From Acanthopleuribacter pedis (GTDB lineage: Bacteria > Acidobacteriota > Holophagae > Acanthopleuribacterales > Acanthopleuribacteraceae), in the NCBI RefSeq assembly GCF_017377855.1, contig NZ_JAFREP010000004.1, positions 310,001-374,000 on the forward strand: a DNA stretch of 64,000 nucleotides. Direction: 5' to 3'. This document shows, piece by piece, positions 35,223 through 44,764 of the stretch. The translations under genes were made by a program, and so were the position numbers. A model generated the notes under the pieces. The model made no database searches. It saw only the letters and a program-made list of their open reading frames with translations, and was not told where the DNA came from. Each line of letters starts with the position of its first letter. Position 1 is the first letter of the stretch.

Positions 35223-37580
35223 ATGGATGTTTGTCTCGCGTCAACCGGTTCGGTTGTGGAGCGCGCGCTCCAAGAACACTACGGTCAAAAGGACCGCTAC
35301 GCGCCGGCTGAGAAACTGCGCACCTTGGTGGTCGAGAACTTTCCCGCGCTCGGCAAGGTCACCGCGCTGCGATTTTTGGAATGGGTTCAGGGTCATCCCG
35401 AGGGCAGTGTTGCCCTTCCGACCGGTAAAACACCGGAACACTTTATCAAATGGACCCAACACCTACTCGAAACCTGGGAGCGCCCCGAAACGCGGTCTCT
35501 GCTGGAAACCTACGGCATTGAGCCGGGGCTCAAGCCGCGCCTCGACGGTTTGCATTTCGTCCAAATTGACGAGTTTTATCCGATTCACGGTTGGCAAACC
35601 AACAGCTTCTTTCATTACGTCAATAAATACTATCTGACCCCCTTTGGCTTCGATCCCAACAAAGCCTTGCTGATCAATCCCGATGAAATCGGCCTGCGCG
35701 AGGGTGAAACCTTGGAATCGGTTTGGGGCGAAGACGGGGTCGACCTTTCGCTACGCACCCGGGCGCCTCGCAACGCCGCCGAGCAGCGGCGCCAACGCCT
35801 GCTGGCCGAGGTTGACGATTTTTGCAGCGATTACGAAAGCCGCATTCGCGCCTTGGGCGGGATTGGTTTCTTCCTCGGCGGGATCGGGCCCGACGGACAC
35901 ATTGGTTTTAATGTGCGTGGATCCGACCACTATTCCACAACCCGCTTGTGCGAAACCAACTATGAAACCCAAGCCGCGGCCGCGGGTGATCTGGGCGGCA
36001 TTGAGGTGTCCGGCAAACGCTTGGTCATTACCATCGGGCTCGGCACCATCACCTACAACCCGGAGGCGGCCGCGCTCATCATCGCGGCCGGGGAGGCCAA
36101 GGCGCCGATTGTAAAAACCGCGATTGAAAGCGAAGCCGGCAACCAAGTTCCCGCTTCCGCCTTGCAGCCCCTCAAAAACGCCTGCTTTTTCATCACGACC
36201 GGCGCCGCCAAGAGCTTGACGGAGCGCCGTCATCGCGAGTTTGCCGCCAACGCCGAGGACCCTGCTGAACACGGGCGCATTCTTATCGACGCCGCCCTGC
36301 AAAGTCACAAGACGGTGGCACGGGTGACCCGCGAGGAAACCGCGCGGTTGCGTTCCGGCCCACTCCTCCTGGAGAAACTCGGAACCGATTTTGAGGTGTC
36401 TCGCGAGGCGGTCCAGCTCCGGCTTCAGGAAAAAATTCGCAGAGGTTTGACCAATCCGACCGGTGAACGCATTTTTCACACCGCGCCCCACCATGACGAC
36501 ATCATGCTGGGTTACCTGCCCTACCTGTTGCAGTTCATTCACGACCCCGCCAACAGCCACAGCTTTAACTACCTAACCAGTGGTTTCAACGCGGTGACCA
36601 ATGACTTTATGGCGACGCGTTGCCGCTGGGCCCGTCGCGCCTTGGTGACCGAACCGGCCGCGACTTGGTTGCATCTGGGTGACGCCGCCGCGGACCAAGG
36701 TGTACGTCAGGTTCAGGTTCAGCGCTACCTCGACGGCTTGGCCAATCAGGACGAAACCTTGTGTGAAACCCAGGTGGGCTTGCGGTTCCTGCATCTGGTC
36801 CAAGAGATTTTTGGGGATAGCTGGGGGGTGGCCGACGATCTTACCCCGGTTCGCGATCAACTCGATGCCCTGGAAACTATCTTCAAGACCACCTATCCCG
36901 GCAAAAAAGACGCCGCCCCGATCCAAAAACTCAAGGGGGCCTTGCGCGAATGGGAAGCAGAGGTGTTGTGGGGTCATCTTGGGTTTGGGCTCGGTCATGT
37001 GCGCCACGAGCGCCTGGGGTTCTACAAAGGCGACATTTTTACCGAGGAGCCCGAGGTGAATCGCGATGTCAAACCCTTGTTGGAGCGGTTACGCCGTGAA
37101 AAACCAACCGTGGTCACCGTGGCCTTTGATCCCGAGGGGAGTGGCCCCGACACCCACTACAAGGTGATGCAGGCCGTCGCGGAGGCGTTGCGACGCTACC
37201 GCGACGAAACCGGCGACAACCAAATCCGCGTTTGGGGTTACCGCAATGTGTGGTACCGCTTCCACGCGGAGGAAACCGACCTGATCGTGCCGGTAAGCCT
37301 CGGCCAAATCGCCGAACTCAACACCCTGTTTATGAACGCGTTCGCCTCACAACGGGAAGCCTCATTCCCCAGCTACGCCTACCAGGGTCCGTTTTCGGAG
37401 TTGGCGGCCCAAATTTTGGTCGAACAATACGAACACGTAAAACAACTGCTAGGGGCCGAGTGGCTTCAAAACCACCCCGATCCCCGCGTCCGCGCGGCGC
37501 GTGGTTTCCAGTATTTGGTCGAAATGGACCTGGATACCTTTTTCGGCAAAACCCGCGCTCTCAAACGCTCCATCGGCTAA
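35223..37580 (+). CDS. nagB: Glucosamine-6-phosphate deaminase fused to a PIG-L-like domain
   Basis: A 785-residue two-domain enzyme. Residues about 35-370 are a NagB/SugarP isomerase domain: VALPTGKTPEHF, VQIDEFYPI, GGIGPDGHIGFN with the catalytic Asp/His, and ITIGLGTI. NagB turns glucosamine-6-phosphate into fructose-6-phosphate and ammonia. From about residue 415 a second domain begins with IFHTAPHHDDIMLGYLPYL, similar to the AHPDDE zinc motif of PIG-L/LmbE deacetylases, with further His/Asp stretches (VAFDPEGSGPDTHYK). The fusion would combine deacetylation of GlcNAc-6-P with deamination. Such fusions are known in Bacteroidetes and some other phyla. Confidence 0.88.
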   Translation: MDVCLASTGSVVERALQEHYGQKDRYAPAEKLRTLVVENFPALGKVTALRFLEWVQGHPEGSVALPTGKTPEHFIKWTQHLLETWERPETRSLLETYGIEPGLKPRLDGLHFVQIDEFYPIHGWQTNSFFHYVNKYYLTPFGFDPNKALLINPDEIGLREGETLESVWGEDGVDLSLRTRAPRNAAEQRRQRLLAEVDDFCSDYESRIRALGGIGFFLGGIGPDGHIGFNVRGSDHYSTTRLCETNYETQAAAAGDLGGIEVSGKRLVITIGLGTITYNPEAAALIIAAGEAKAPIVKTAIESEAGNQVPASALQPLKNACFFITTGAAKSLTERRHREFAANAEDPAEHGRILIDAALQSHKTVARVTREETARLRSGPLLLEKLGTDFEVSREAVQLRLQEKIRRGLTNPTGERIFHTAPHHDDIMLGYLPYLLQFIHDPANSHSFNYLTSGFNAVTNDFMATRCRWARRALVTEPAATWLHLGDAAADQGVRQVQVQRYLDGLANQDETLCETQVGLRFLHLVQEIFGDSWGVADDLTPVRDQLDALETIFKTTYPGKKDAAPIQKLKGALREWEAEVLWGHLGFGLGHVRHERLGFYKGDIFTEEPEVNRDVKPLLERLRREKPTVVTVAFDPEGSGPDTHYKVMQAVAEALRRYRDETGDNQIRVWGYRNVWYRFHAEETDLIVPVSLGQIAELNTLFMNAFASQREASFPSYAYQGPFSELAAQILVEQYEHVKQLLGAEWLQNHPDPRVRAARGFQYLVEMDLDTFFGKTRALKRSIG

Positions 37581-37718
37581 AACCCTTTCCGACCAAGACC
37601 TTGTCCTAACCCATCGTGCTCGTCCGGCCTTCTACCGCCGCGTCGAAACCGGGCGAGCAATATGGGTGAATCCTTCTTTCTTTGTTCATTTTCCTCGCTT
37701 GATTTTTCGTGCAGGCTT

Positions 37719-37760
37719 GCCGCTGAACCTCGTTCTCCTAGAGGTTCAGCGGCTTTTTTT
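37719..37760 (+). terminator. Rho-independent terminator of the ROK-nagB operon
   Basis: A perfect 13-bp stem GCCGCTGAACCTC (37719-37731) and GAGGTTCAGCGGC (37741-37753) with a nine-base loop, followed by TTTTTTT. It lies 138 bp after the nagB stop. Confidence 0.93.
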
Positions 37761-37941
37761 GTTGCTCCTTCCACCTGCCGGCTACGAAAGTGCAGTGGGT
37801 TGTTGCCATGGGGTTATCAAGGATGCGTGGATCTGCTAGGCTCTGATCAATCCATGTAAACAGTATTTTCAGCATGCCTTGGCGCTTTGTGCCTGAACTT
37901 AGGTTGCCGGGTTTTCATGTTCTTTTCGGAAGGAGCGTGTT

Positions 37942-39960
37942 TTGGTTTTTCAGAAGTTGCTTTCCCGGATTCCGATTCGACGCAAAATGTGGATCATGAT
38001 TGGGATGACCCTCGGAGGTTGTTCCCTAATCGGCCTGGTTTTTTTTGGGTTTCGAACCCTTGAGGATCAGGCGCGCTTCCGCGAGGTAGCTCAGCTCGAG
38101 AAGAGTGCCTCACTTGGGCGGCTGCATATGCTTTTACTCGAGGCGCGTCGCCTCGAAAAAGAATTTCAGTTGCGCCGGACCCAAGCGTCACTGGCTGAAT
38201 TTCGCGATAGGTTACATGGGCGAATTCTTGCTGAGCTCAGTGCCCTGGATCATTTGGTTACCGATGGGAAACAGAAGGATCAAGTGACGGGTTTGGGACA
38301 AACCTATCGCGCCTACGTGGACCAATTCAACGCCATCGCAGATACCTATGTTTCAGTCGGTTTGGATGAGAACTCCGGCTTGCAGGGGTCGTTGCGGGCT
38401 TCGGTTCGTTCGGTGGAAACCAAGCTCAACGAATTCGATAAACCGCGTCTTGGTTACTTGATGTTGATGATGCGCCGCCACGAAAAAGATTTTCTGATGC
38501 GTTTGGACGAGAAATATGTCGCGCGCATGGACGAGCGTTTGGCTGAATTCAAAGATTTGTTGGGGAAATCCCGCCTCCGAAGTTCTGATGTCGCGGAAAT
38601 AACCACCTTGATGGATACCTACCACGCCGACTTCAAAAAAATGGCCGAGGGTTGGCTGTTGATTCGTGATCAGGACGATAAGCTGGATGCCTTGTTTAAC
38701 GGGCTTCCGGTGACGCTTAACCAATTAGGTGCTGATATCCAGGCGGCGTACGAACAAGCCAGGAATCGCTACCAATCAGTGCGTCGTTCCAGTCAAACCG
38801 CGATCTGGGTTTCCTTTGGTTTTATTGTGATTGCCACCAGCCTGATTGCCCGTGCGATTGGGTTCGACATGCGTCGTACTATTACGAATTTGGCGCGTAC
38901 CATGGGTGATCTGGCCGAGGGCCGTTTGGATGTCGAAGTTCAGGGCACGGAACGGGCCGATGAAATCGGACGTATGGCGCGTGCCACCGAGACCTTCCAG
39001 AAAACCGCGGTTGAAATGGTCGATATGCGCGAGGAAGAGCGTATCCGTGAGGCGGCTGAGGCTGAGGAGCGCGAAAAACGCCATGCCGCCGCCGCGACAC
39101 AACATCAGCAGACCCATCAGCTTGTTGAAGCTTTTCAGCAACGGGTCAGTGCGATCCTCAATGATTTTCGAACGCAATTTCAGCATCTCCAGCAGCTCGC
39201 GGAAACCACGACTGGAACCGCCGATCTGGCCCGCAAACAAAACCGCGTGGTGGGCGAAGCCTCCAAGGTTACCCAGGACAAGGTCGCCGAGGCTTCTGAT
39301 TCGGTCCATGCCATGGCAACCTCGATTGAGGAGGTTGCCACGCAAGTCCACCGCAGTGCCGATGTTGCCCGTGAGGCCGTGGAGGAAGCGCGTACCACCA
39401 CCACCATCATCGAACATTTGGCCGAAGCAGCGCTGAAGATTGGGGATGTGGTCGGCATGATCCACAAAATTGCCGGTCAAACCAACCTGTTGGCGCTGAA
39501 TGCAACCATTGAAGCGGCGCGCGCGGGCGCGGCGGGCAAGGGTTTTGAGGTGGTGGCCACCGAAATCAAGAATCTGTCGCTGCAAACCTCGGCGGCCCTG
39601 GACCAAATTACCGAACAGGTCCACAGCGTGCAGGAGAAAACCGACCACGCGGTGACCGCCATTAGCAAAGTCGATACCATCATTGGTGACCTGGACGAAA
39701 TTACCGAGACCATGGCGGGGAGCATTACCCGCCAAGGCGAAACCAATCGTTTGATCGCGGAGAACGTGCAGGAAGCATCGGCGGCCGTGGTTCAGATTGT
39801 GAGCAATTTTGACCAGGCCCGCCAACGTGCCGAAACCATGGGTGAAATTAGCGCGGAGTTGTTGGAAGCCACCGAGCTGCTACGCCGCGAATCTCAGGAC
39901 CTCCAGGACGAGGTCGGTAGCTTTCTGGAGCAAATCGACCGCAACCGCGGCGCGGCTTAG
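37942..39960 (+). CDS. Methyl-accepting chemotaxis protein with helical-bundle sensor
   Basis: A 672-residue transmembrane chemoreceptor. TM1 spans about residues 17-37. The periplasmic part (about 38-280) is all helical and has two LRRxEKDF-like helices (ARRLEKEFQLRR, MRRHEKDFLMR), as in the HBM sensor of McpS, which binds organic acids. TM2 is about 283-305, followed by HAMP (GFDMRRTITNLARTMGDLAEGRL) and a signalling coiled coil with the tip IAGQTNLLALNATIEAARAGAAGKGFEVVATEIKNL. There is no C-terminal CheR-tethering peptide. TTG is the start, eight bases after AAGGAG. Confidence 0.9.
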   Translation: MVFQKLLSRIPIRRKMWIMIGMTLGGCSLIGLVFFGFRTLEDQARFREVAQLEKSASLGRLHMLLLEARRLEKEFQLRRTQASLAEFRDRLHGRILAELSALDHLVTDGKQKDQVTGLGQTYRAYVDQFNAIADTYVSVGLDENSGLQGSLRASVRSVETKLNEFDKPRLGYLMLMMRRHEKDFLMRLDEKYVARMDERLAEFKDLLGKSRLRSSDVAEITTLMDTYHADFKKMAEGWLLIRDQDDKLDALFNGLPVTLNQLGADIQAAYEQARNRYQSVRRSSQTAIWVSFGFIVIATSLIARAIGFDMRRTITNLARTMGDLAEGRLDVEVQGTERADEIGRMARATETFQKTAVEMVDMREEERIREAAEAEEREKRHAAAATQHQQTHQLVEAFQQRVSAILNDFRTQFQHLQQLAETTTGTADLARKQNRVVGEASKVTQDKVAEASDSVHAMATSIEEVATQVHRSADVAREAVEEARTTTTIIEHLAEAALKIGDVVGMIHKIAGQTNLLALNATIEAARAGAAGKGFEVVATEIKNLSLQTSAALDQITEQVHSVQEKTDHAVTAISKVDTIIGDLDEITETMAGSITRQGETNRLIAENVQEASAAVVQIVSNFDQARQRAETMGEISAELLEATELLRRESQDLQDEVGSFLEQIDRNRGAA

Positions 39961-39962
39961 CC

Positions 39963-40018
39963 CCCATTGCTCACGAGGATTCATCGCGAGAAGCTGAAAG
40001 CCTTGTGAGAAATACGGG
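39963..40018. repeat. R2 dispersed repeat, copy c (short form)
   Basis: About 56 bp, nearly palindromic at its ends: CCCATTGCTCAC on the left and GTGAGAAATACGGG on the right, with the shared core GAGGATTCATCGCGAGAAGCTGAAAGCC. It lies between the stop of the chemoreceptor and the stop of the prolyl oligopeptidase gene, which are convergent, so it may act as a shared structured 3' end. Confidence 0.75.
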
Positions 40019-40031
40019 TTAGGCCCGCGGG

Positions 40032-42161
40032 CTATGAAGCTTTATTGCCGGGGATTTTGGGGTTCAGGTCGAGGGTGCGGATGAGGAAACACAGGACGTC
40101 GGTCCATGAGTCGAGGGTTTGGTGGTTGTTGTTGCCGTACTGGTAATGGCCGCCGTCCCAGATGATACGGGTTAGGATGGGTGCCTCGCAGCGCTGCGCG
40201 TGTTGGAGCGCTGCTTGGAATTTGTAGCCGTGCGAGGCCGCGGTGGACTCGTCTTTTTCGCCGAGGAGCAACATCGTGGGCGGAAAACATTGGGTTTGGC
40301 CGAGGTTGTGGTAGGGCGACCAGCGGTACAGGACCGCGAAATCGGCGGCGTTATCGGGATCACCGTTGCCCCAGACCCAGTATTTGCCGCCTGGATAATC
40401 CTTGAAACGGAGCATATCGATCATCGGCCATTCGATGAGGCAGGCGCCGAATGACCGCGGTTGTTGGATCAGGGCCGCCGCGACGAGTGGACCGCTTGCG
40501 CTGCCGCCGTTGACGGCGAGTTGTCGGGGGGTGGTGTAACCCGCATCGACCACATACTTAATCGCCGCCAAGAAATCGTTGATGCTGTTGGTTTTGTTGT
40601 GTTTAATTCCTGCTTGATGCCAGGGCTGACCGTACTCACCGCCGCCGCGGATGCCGGGGATCGCGTAACGGCCGCCTATTTCCAGCCAGGCGACCAGATG
40701 GGGTTGGTACCAGGGATAAGCCGACCAATTGCCCGCACCGTAGCCATAGAGCAGCATGGGTGCCGGTTGGTTCTTCGGTAGGTTTCGTTTTGCGACAATG
40801 AACATCGGAATTTTGGTGCCGTCGTAGCTCTGGTAAAAGGTTTGGTCGATTGTAAAATCGTTGGGATCGAGGGTCCAATTTGCCCGGGCCGCGACGGTTA
40901 TTTTGGCGGTGTTGAGGTCGATGCGGTAGATGGTGCCCGGTTCGATGAGGCTGGATACGGAAACGGTGGCCGTGCCGTCGCCGAAACGGCCTGGCTGCAG
41001 CGCGAACAAACCCCCGTTGGGCAAGGCGACGCGGCGTTGGGTTCCGTTAATGCGTTGCAGACGGAGGACGGGGCGGGCGTGTTCACGATAGGAGAGCAGC
41101 ACCACACCTTGTTCGAGGGCGGCACCGACGAGGCTGTGTTCGCCCTCCGCCACCACATCGCGCCAATGTTCGGGTTGGGGTTGTTGGGGATCGACGGCGA
41201 CCACCCGGCCGAGCGGTGCCGCGTGATGGGTGCGAAAGTAGAGCCGTCCTTGCCAGTCGCCCAGGTACACCGTGTTTTGGTCGATGGTGAACAGGGGGCG
41301 TGCCGGTGTATCGGGGCGGCGCGCGTCGGCGACGAGAAACCTGTGTTTTTGGTCTTCGCGGTAGAGGACGACCAAATAGCGTTGTTCACCCGCCAGGGTT
41401 TTGGCGGCGTATGCCCTGTCACTTGGGGTTGGGGTTTGGATTCGGGAATCGCGGTTTTGGGGGCCGCGCAGTTGGTGGCGGTAAAAACCCAGGAACGTGA
41501 AGGTTTCGGTTTGCTCGGCGCCGGGTTTCGGGGTTTGGTAGCGTTCATAGAAAAAGGATTGATTGTCGCGAGACCAGTGGATGGTGCTGACACGGGTGTT
41601 GAGTCCGGTTAATTGGTCTGGTAAGTGTTTGCCGGTGGCGATATCCAAAATATTCACCGTGACCCAGCGGCCCGCTGGGTGTCCGTGGTAATAAGCCAAA
41701 AAGTTGCCGTTGGGACTGGGAACAAAACCTTTGAGGGTGTGGCCCTCGGGAAAACGGTCGGCCGGCAGGCGGCGTGGTTCATTGGTACCGTCCTGCATCC
41801 AGATGCCCAGCATGCCGGAGTCGGGCCTTGATTTGGCAAAAAACAGGCGGTCGCCGATTAAGGTCGCGGAACCGAGGCGGTCCACATCATTAATGGTTTT
41901 CAGCCGGGCGCGCAAGGCGTCGCGCGTGGGGACGGCTTGGTTCCATCGGCGGGCATAAGCGTCTTGCTCCATGGCCCAGGTACGCACTTCACGGGTGTCC
42001 ATGGCTTCCAACCACTGGTAAGGGTCCACTACCTCGGTTCCGTGATAGTGCTGGGTGACCGGCTTGCGTGGGGCAACCGGCTGTTTGAGATCGGTAAATG
42101 CCGGTAAAAAAGAAACGCTTGTCAAAACGCCGATGAGAAAAAGGACAGCGCGATGCATCAT
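40032..42161 (-). CDS. Prolyl oligopeptidase-family serine peptidase (S9A)
   Basis: A 709-residue peptidase cleaving after proline in short peptides. A signal peptide is likely (VLFLIGVLTSVSFLPAF), so it acts in the periplasm or outside. A seven-bladed propeller (about 75-440) covers the catalytic alpha/beta-hydrolase domain. S554 lies in GGSASG (usually GGSNGG), the aspartate in LLGEKDESTAASHGYKF and the histidine in GGHYQYGN. The usual SNGG is changed to SASG, while the nucleophile and triad remain. It is divergent from a wHTH-TPR regulator with three phased repeats between them. Confidence 0.92.
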   Translation of the reverse strand: MMHRAVLFLIGVLTSVSFLPAFTDLKQPVAPRKPVTQHYHGTEVVDPYQWLEAMDTREVRTWAMEQDAYARRWNQAVPTRDALRARLKTINDVDRLGSATLIGDRLFFAKSRPDSGMLGIWMQDGTNEPRRLPADRFPEGHTLKGFVPSPNGNFLAYYHGHPAGRWVTVNILDIATGKHLPDQLTGLNTRVSTIHWSRDNQSFFYERYQTPKPGAEQTETFTFLGFYRHQLRGPQNRDSRIQTPTPSDRAYAAKTLAGEQRYLVVLYREDQKHRFLVADARRPDTPARPLFTIDQNTVYLGDWQGRLYFRTHHAAPLGRVVAVDPQQPQPEHWRDVVAEGEHSLVGAALEQGVVLLSYREHARPVLRLQRINGTQRRVALPNGGLFALQPGRFGDGTATVSVSSLIEPGTIYRIDLNTAKITVAARANWTLDPNDFTIDQTFYQSYDGTKIPMFIVAKRNLPKNQPAPMLLYGYGAGNWSAYPWYQPHLVAWLEIGGRYAIPGIRGGGEYGQPWHQAGIKHNKTNSINDFLAAIKYVVDAGYTTPRQLAVNGGSASGPLVAAALIQQPRSFGACLIEWPMIDMLRFKDYPGGKYWVWGNGDPDNAADFAVLYRWSPYHNLGQTQCFPPTMLLLGEKDESTAASHGYKFQAALQHAQRCEAPILTRIIWDGGHYQYGNNNHQTLDSWTDVLCFLIRTLDLNPKIPGNKAS

Positions 42162-42237
42162 GAAAATCCTCCGTGTCTGAATGGGTGGTGCTGAATCGCA
42201 GCCTAAGGGGTTGGTGGCGCTGCGACCATCAATCGCG

Positions 42238-42266
42238 GCTTAAATGAAGCTTAAACGGCGCTTAAA
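42238..42266. promoter_or_regulatory. Three GCTTAAA direct repeats with 11-bp period
   Basis: GCTTAAA occurs at 42238, 42249 and 42260, exactly 11 bp apart, i.e. once per DNA turn. PhoB/OmpR-type winged-helix proteins bind head-to-tail repeats with this spacing, and the adjacent gene at 42417 encodes such a domain. The site lies 77 bp from the prolyl oligopeptidase start and 150 bp from the regulator start, so it could control both. Confidence 0.6.
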
Positions 42267-42341
42267 TAGCGATGGCTTTGGCGTAAGTATTTTAATTTAA
42301 ATGATTTATGCTTTCCTTGTGGTGGCAGGCTGTGATTCTTG

Positions 42342-42365
42342 AATCCTCAGTTTTTCGGTTAGAAT
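42342..42365 (+). promoter_or_regulatory. Candidate promoter of the wHTH-TPR regulator gene
   Basis: TAGAAT at 42360-42365 is a good -10 box preceded by TTGAAT or TTCTTG at 15-18 bp. It lies about 50 bp before the start codon. The -35 is ambiguous. Confidence 0.4.
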
Positions 42366-42416
42366 GGGGTCGGAAAACCAACCAAACACGGCCGTGGCCG
42401 CGGAGGATCAACCCCA

Positions 42417-44312
42417 ATGAGCCCGCGTTTTACCTGGCACTTCGGTGTCTTTTCTTACGATCCCGCCACGGGTAACCTTGTCGGCCCGGCGGGGACGCAA
42501 CGCCTGCACGAAAAGCCCGCCTTGGTTTTAGAAACCCTGGTCGAGGCGGGCGGCGATGTGGTTTCGCGCAAAACCCTGCAGGGACGGTTGTGGCCGGACG
42601 AGACCCATGTCGATTTCGCCAACAACCTCAACGCGGCGGTCAAGCGTTTGCGCGACGCCTTGGGTGATCGCGCCGCCGAGCCAACCTACATCGAAACGCT
42701 GCCGCGCAAGGGGTACCGTTTTTTGGTGACCGCGGAGCGCCGTGTTGTCGCACCATCCCAACCGGTTGCTCCCAAGCCGCCGGAAACCAAGAACGTCCCA
42801 ACCGCGTCAGCCCCGTTTCCTGCCCAGCCGGCTTGGTGGCAGGCGCTCGCGGTTTCCTTGTTGGTGTTGACCTTTACCTGGGTGCTGGTGGCCTTCCAGG
42901 CCGAGCGCACGGCGCGTTTGCCCACTGGAAAAATAATGCTCGCGGTATTGCCTTTGCAAAACACCACGGGCGACCCGGGGCAAGGGGTTTTTGTTGACGG
43001 CTTGACCGAAGAACTCATCAATCATTTGGGCCGATTACAGCCCGCGCGACTCGGGGTGATCTCCCGGACCTCCGCGATGACCTACCGCGACAGCGAAACG
43101 TCTGTTGCCGAGATCGCGCGTGCACTCCAAGTGGACTTTGTGTTGGAGGGTGCCTTGCGACGCGGTCGCGCCGGCGGTCGGATCAACCTTCAACTCATTC
43201 AAATAGAGGATCAAACCCAACTCTGGTCGGAACACTATGACTTTGACGACAGCGATTGGTTGGCGGTCCAAGACCGCATTGCGGTGAAGGTTGCCAAAAC
43301 CATGGCCCTTGAACTGTTGGAAGGTGCCATGCCGGCCGTGGCGCGCGCGGAACTGAGCGATACCCGCGCCTATCGCGCTTACTTACGCGGTCGACACGCC
43401 TGGTTTTCCTTTAACCGCGAGGCCTACCTACGCGCCGAGGCCCATTTCCAGGAAGCCCTAAGCGTGGCGCCGGAGGCGGCCGTGGTCCACGCGGGTTTGG
43501 CCGACACCTACAATTTGCTGGCGTTTACCGATCACCTTCCCCAAGCGGAAGCCTTTGCCAAGGCCAAAAAGGCCGCGCTCCAGGCCTTGCGGTTCGATCC
43601 CGATTCAGCCGAGGCCCACAACGCGCTGGCCTTTGTGTTGCTGTACCACGACCGTGACTTTACCGAGGCCGAACGCCATTTTCGCACCGCACTTGATCTC
43701 AATCCCGGTTATGCCATGGCCCATCATTGGTACGCCGGCTTGTTATCAGCGCGCGAACGGCACGACGAGGCACTTTCCGCCATGAAACAAGCCTTAACCC
43801 TCGACCCGGTTTCACTCAGTGTGGCCTCCGATTTGGGCTGGTATTACCTGTTCGCGGATCGCGACGAGGCGGCGGTGGAAGCCTTTAAAGCGACCCTGGC
43901 GTTGAACCCCGATTACGGATGGGCGATGCACGGCTTGGCGGTTGCCTATCGGCGCTTGGGCCTGGCCAAACAAGCGGTATTCACCTTGCGCAACGACTTG
44001 CATCTTAACGGGATGTCGCCCACGGAGACGGCCTATCTCGACGGTTCCGATCCCGATGCGGCTTGGCGCGCCTGGCTCGAACAACGGGCGACCCAATTCG
44101 GGACGCCCGAGGCTCCGGCCTCGGGGGTACGCCCCCTTGATGCGGTCATGACCCTGGCCCAACTCGGCCGTCTCGACGAAGCCTTTGCCTGGCTGGAAGG
44201 CACGCCCGACAATACCTGGCTGATTTTTCTCCGGGTTGATCCGCGTTTCGACGGTCTGCGCCCCGATCCCCGTTTTGTGTCCTGGTGCGAACGCATCGGA
44301 ATCGACCCTTAA
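42417..44312 (+). CDS. Winged-helix, transmembrane, TPR regulator (CadC-like)
   Basis: A 631-residue membrane-bound regulator. Residues 1-105 form an OmpR/PhoB-type winged helix (VSRKTLQGRLWPDETHVDFANNLNAAVKRLRDALGD and YIETLPRKGYRF). One transmembrane helix follows (about 139-160, ALAVSLLVLTFTWVLVAFQ). A TolB-like/adenylate-cyclase-associated domain is next (VLPLQNTTGDPGQGVFVDGLTEELINHLGRL), then about six TPR units (310-520). This architecture is abundant in Acidobacteriota. The TPR part lies outside the cytoplasm and may sense envelope proteins. GAGGATCAACCCC precedes the ATG. Confidence 0.9.
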   Translation: MSPRFTWHFGVFSYDPATGNLVGPAGTQRLHEKPALVLETLVEAGGDVVSRKTLQGRLWPDETHVDFANNLNAAVKRLRDALGDRAAEPTYIETLPRKGYRFLVTAERRVVAPSQPVAPKPPETKNVPTASAPFPAQPAWWQALAVSLLVLTFTWVLVAFQAERTARLPTGKIMLAVLPLQNTTGDPGQGVFVDGLTEELINHLGRLQPARLGVISRTSAMTYRDSETSVAEIARALQVDFVLEGALRRGRAGGRINLQLIQIEDQTQLWSEHYDFDDSDWLAVQDRIAVKVAKTMALELLEGAMPAVARAELSDTRAYRAYLRGRHAWFSFNREAYLRAEAHFQEALSVAPEAAVVHAGLADTYNLLAFTDHLPQAEAFAKAKKAALQALRFDPDSAEAHNALAFVLLYHDRDFTEAERHFRTALDLNPGYAMAHHWYAGLLSARERHDEALSAMKQALTLDPVSLSVASDLGWYYLFADRDEAAVEAFKATLALNPDYGWAMHGLAVAYRRLGLAKQAVFTLRNDLHLNGMSPTETAYLDGSDPDAAWRAWLEQRATQFGTPEAPASGVRPLDAVMTLAQLGRLDEAFAWLEGTPDNTWLIFLRVDPRFDGLRPDPRFVSWCERIGIDP

Positions 44313-44353
44313 CCTTGCTAGAATGAGCACTTATTTTCAAACCGAGGTGGCTT

Positions 44354-44764
44354 ATGGGTAATCATCAGGGATCTTGTCTGTGCGGTGCTGTTTCATTTGA
44401 AATCGAGGGTGATTTTGAACAATTTTTCCTGTGTCACTGCAGCCGGTGCCGCAAGAATTCCGGCTCGGCCCATGGTGCAAACTTGTTTTCTTCCTCGGCC
44501 ACGCTGATATGGCGGCGCGGTGAGGATCGGGTTCGTGATTTCCACCTACCCGAAACCCGTCACACCCGAAGTTTTTGTGAGATCTGCGGTTCCGCGATGC
44601 CACAGCGCATTTCGAATGACGCGGTGTTGATGGTCCCCGCGGGTTCTTTGGATAGTCCGATCACCAAACAGCCGGACGGCCACATCTTTACCGCCGACAA
44701 AGCCGCGTGGGAGGAAACGCTGTCACAATGCCCGCGTTTCAACACCTTTCCTGGAATGGATTAA
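44354..44764 (+). CDS. GFA-family (glutathione-dependent formaldehyde-activating-like) protein
   Basis: A 136-residue zinc-binding protein of the GFA/CENP-V fold. GSCLCGAVSFEI, FLCHCSRCRKNSGS and SFCEICGSAMP supply the seven conserved cysteines, which bind two zinc ions. The family name comes from one member that reacts formaldehyde with glutathione, but most members are uncharacterised. The gene starts 41 bp after the regulator stop and its 3' end overlaps the convergent RDD gene by four bases. Confidence 0.9.
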   Translation: MGNHQGSCLCGAVSFEIEGDFEQFFLCHCSRCRKNSGSAHGANLFSSSATLIWRRGEDRVRDFHLPETRHTRSFCEICGSAMPQRISNDAVLMVPAGSLDSPITKQPDGHIFTADKAAWEETLSQCPRFNTFPGMD

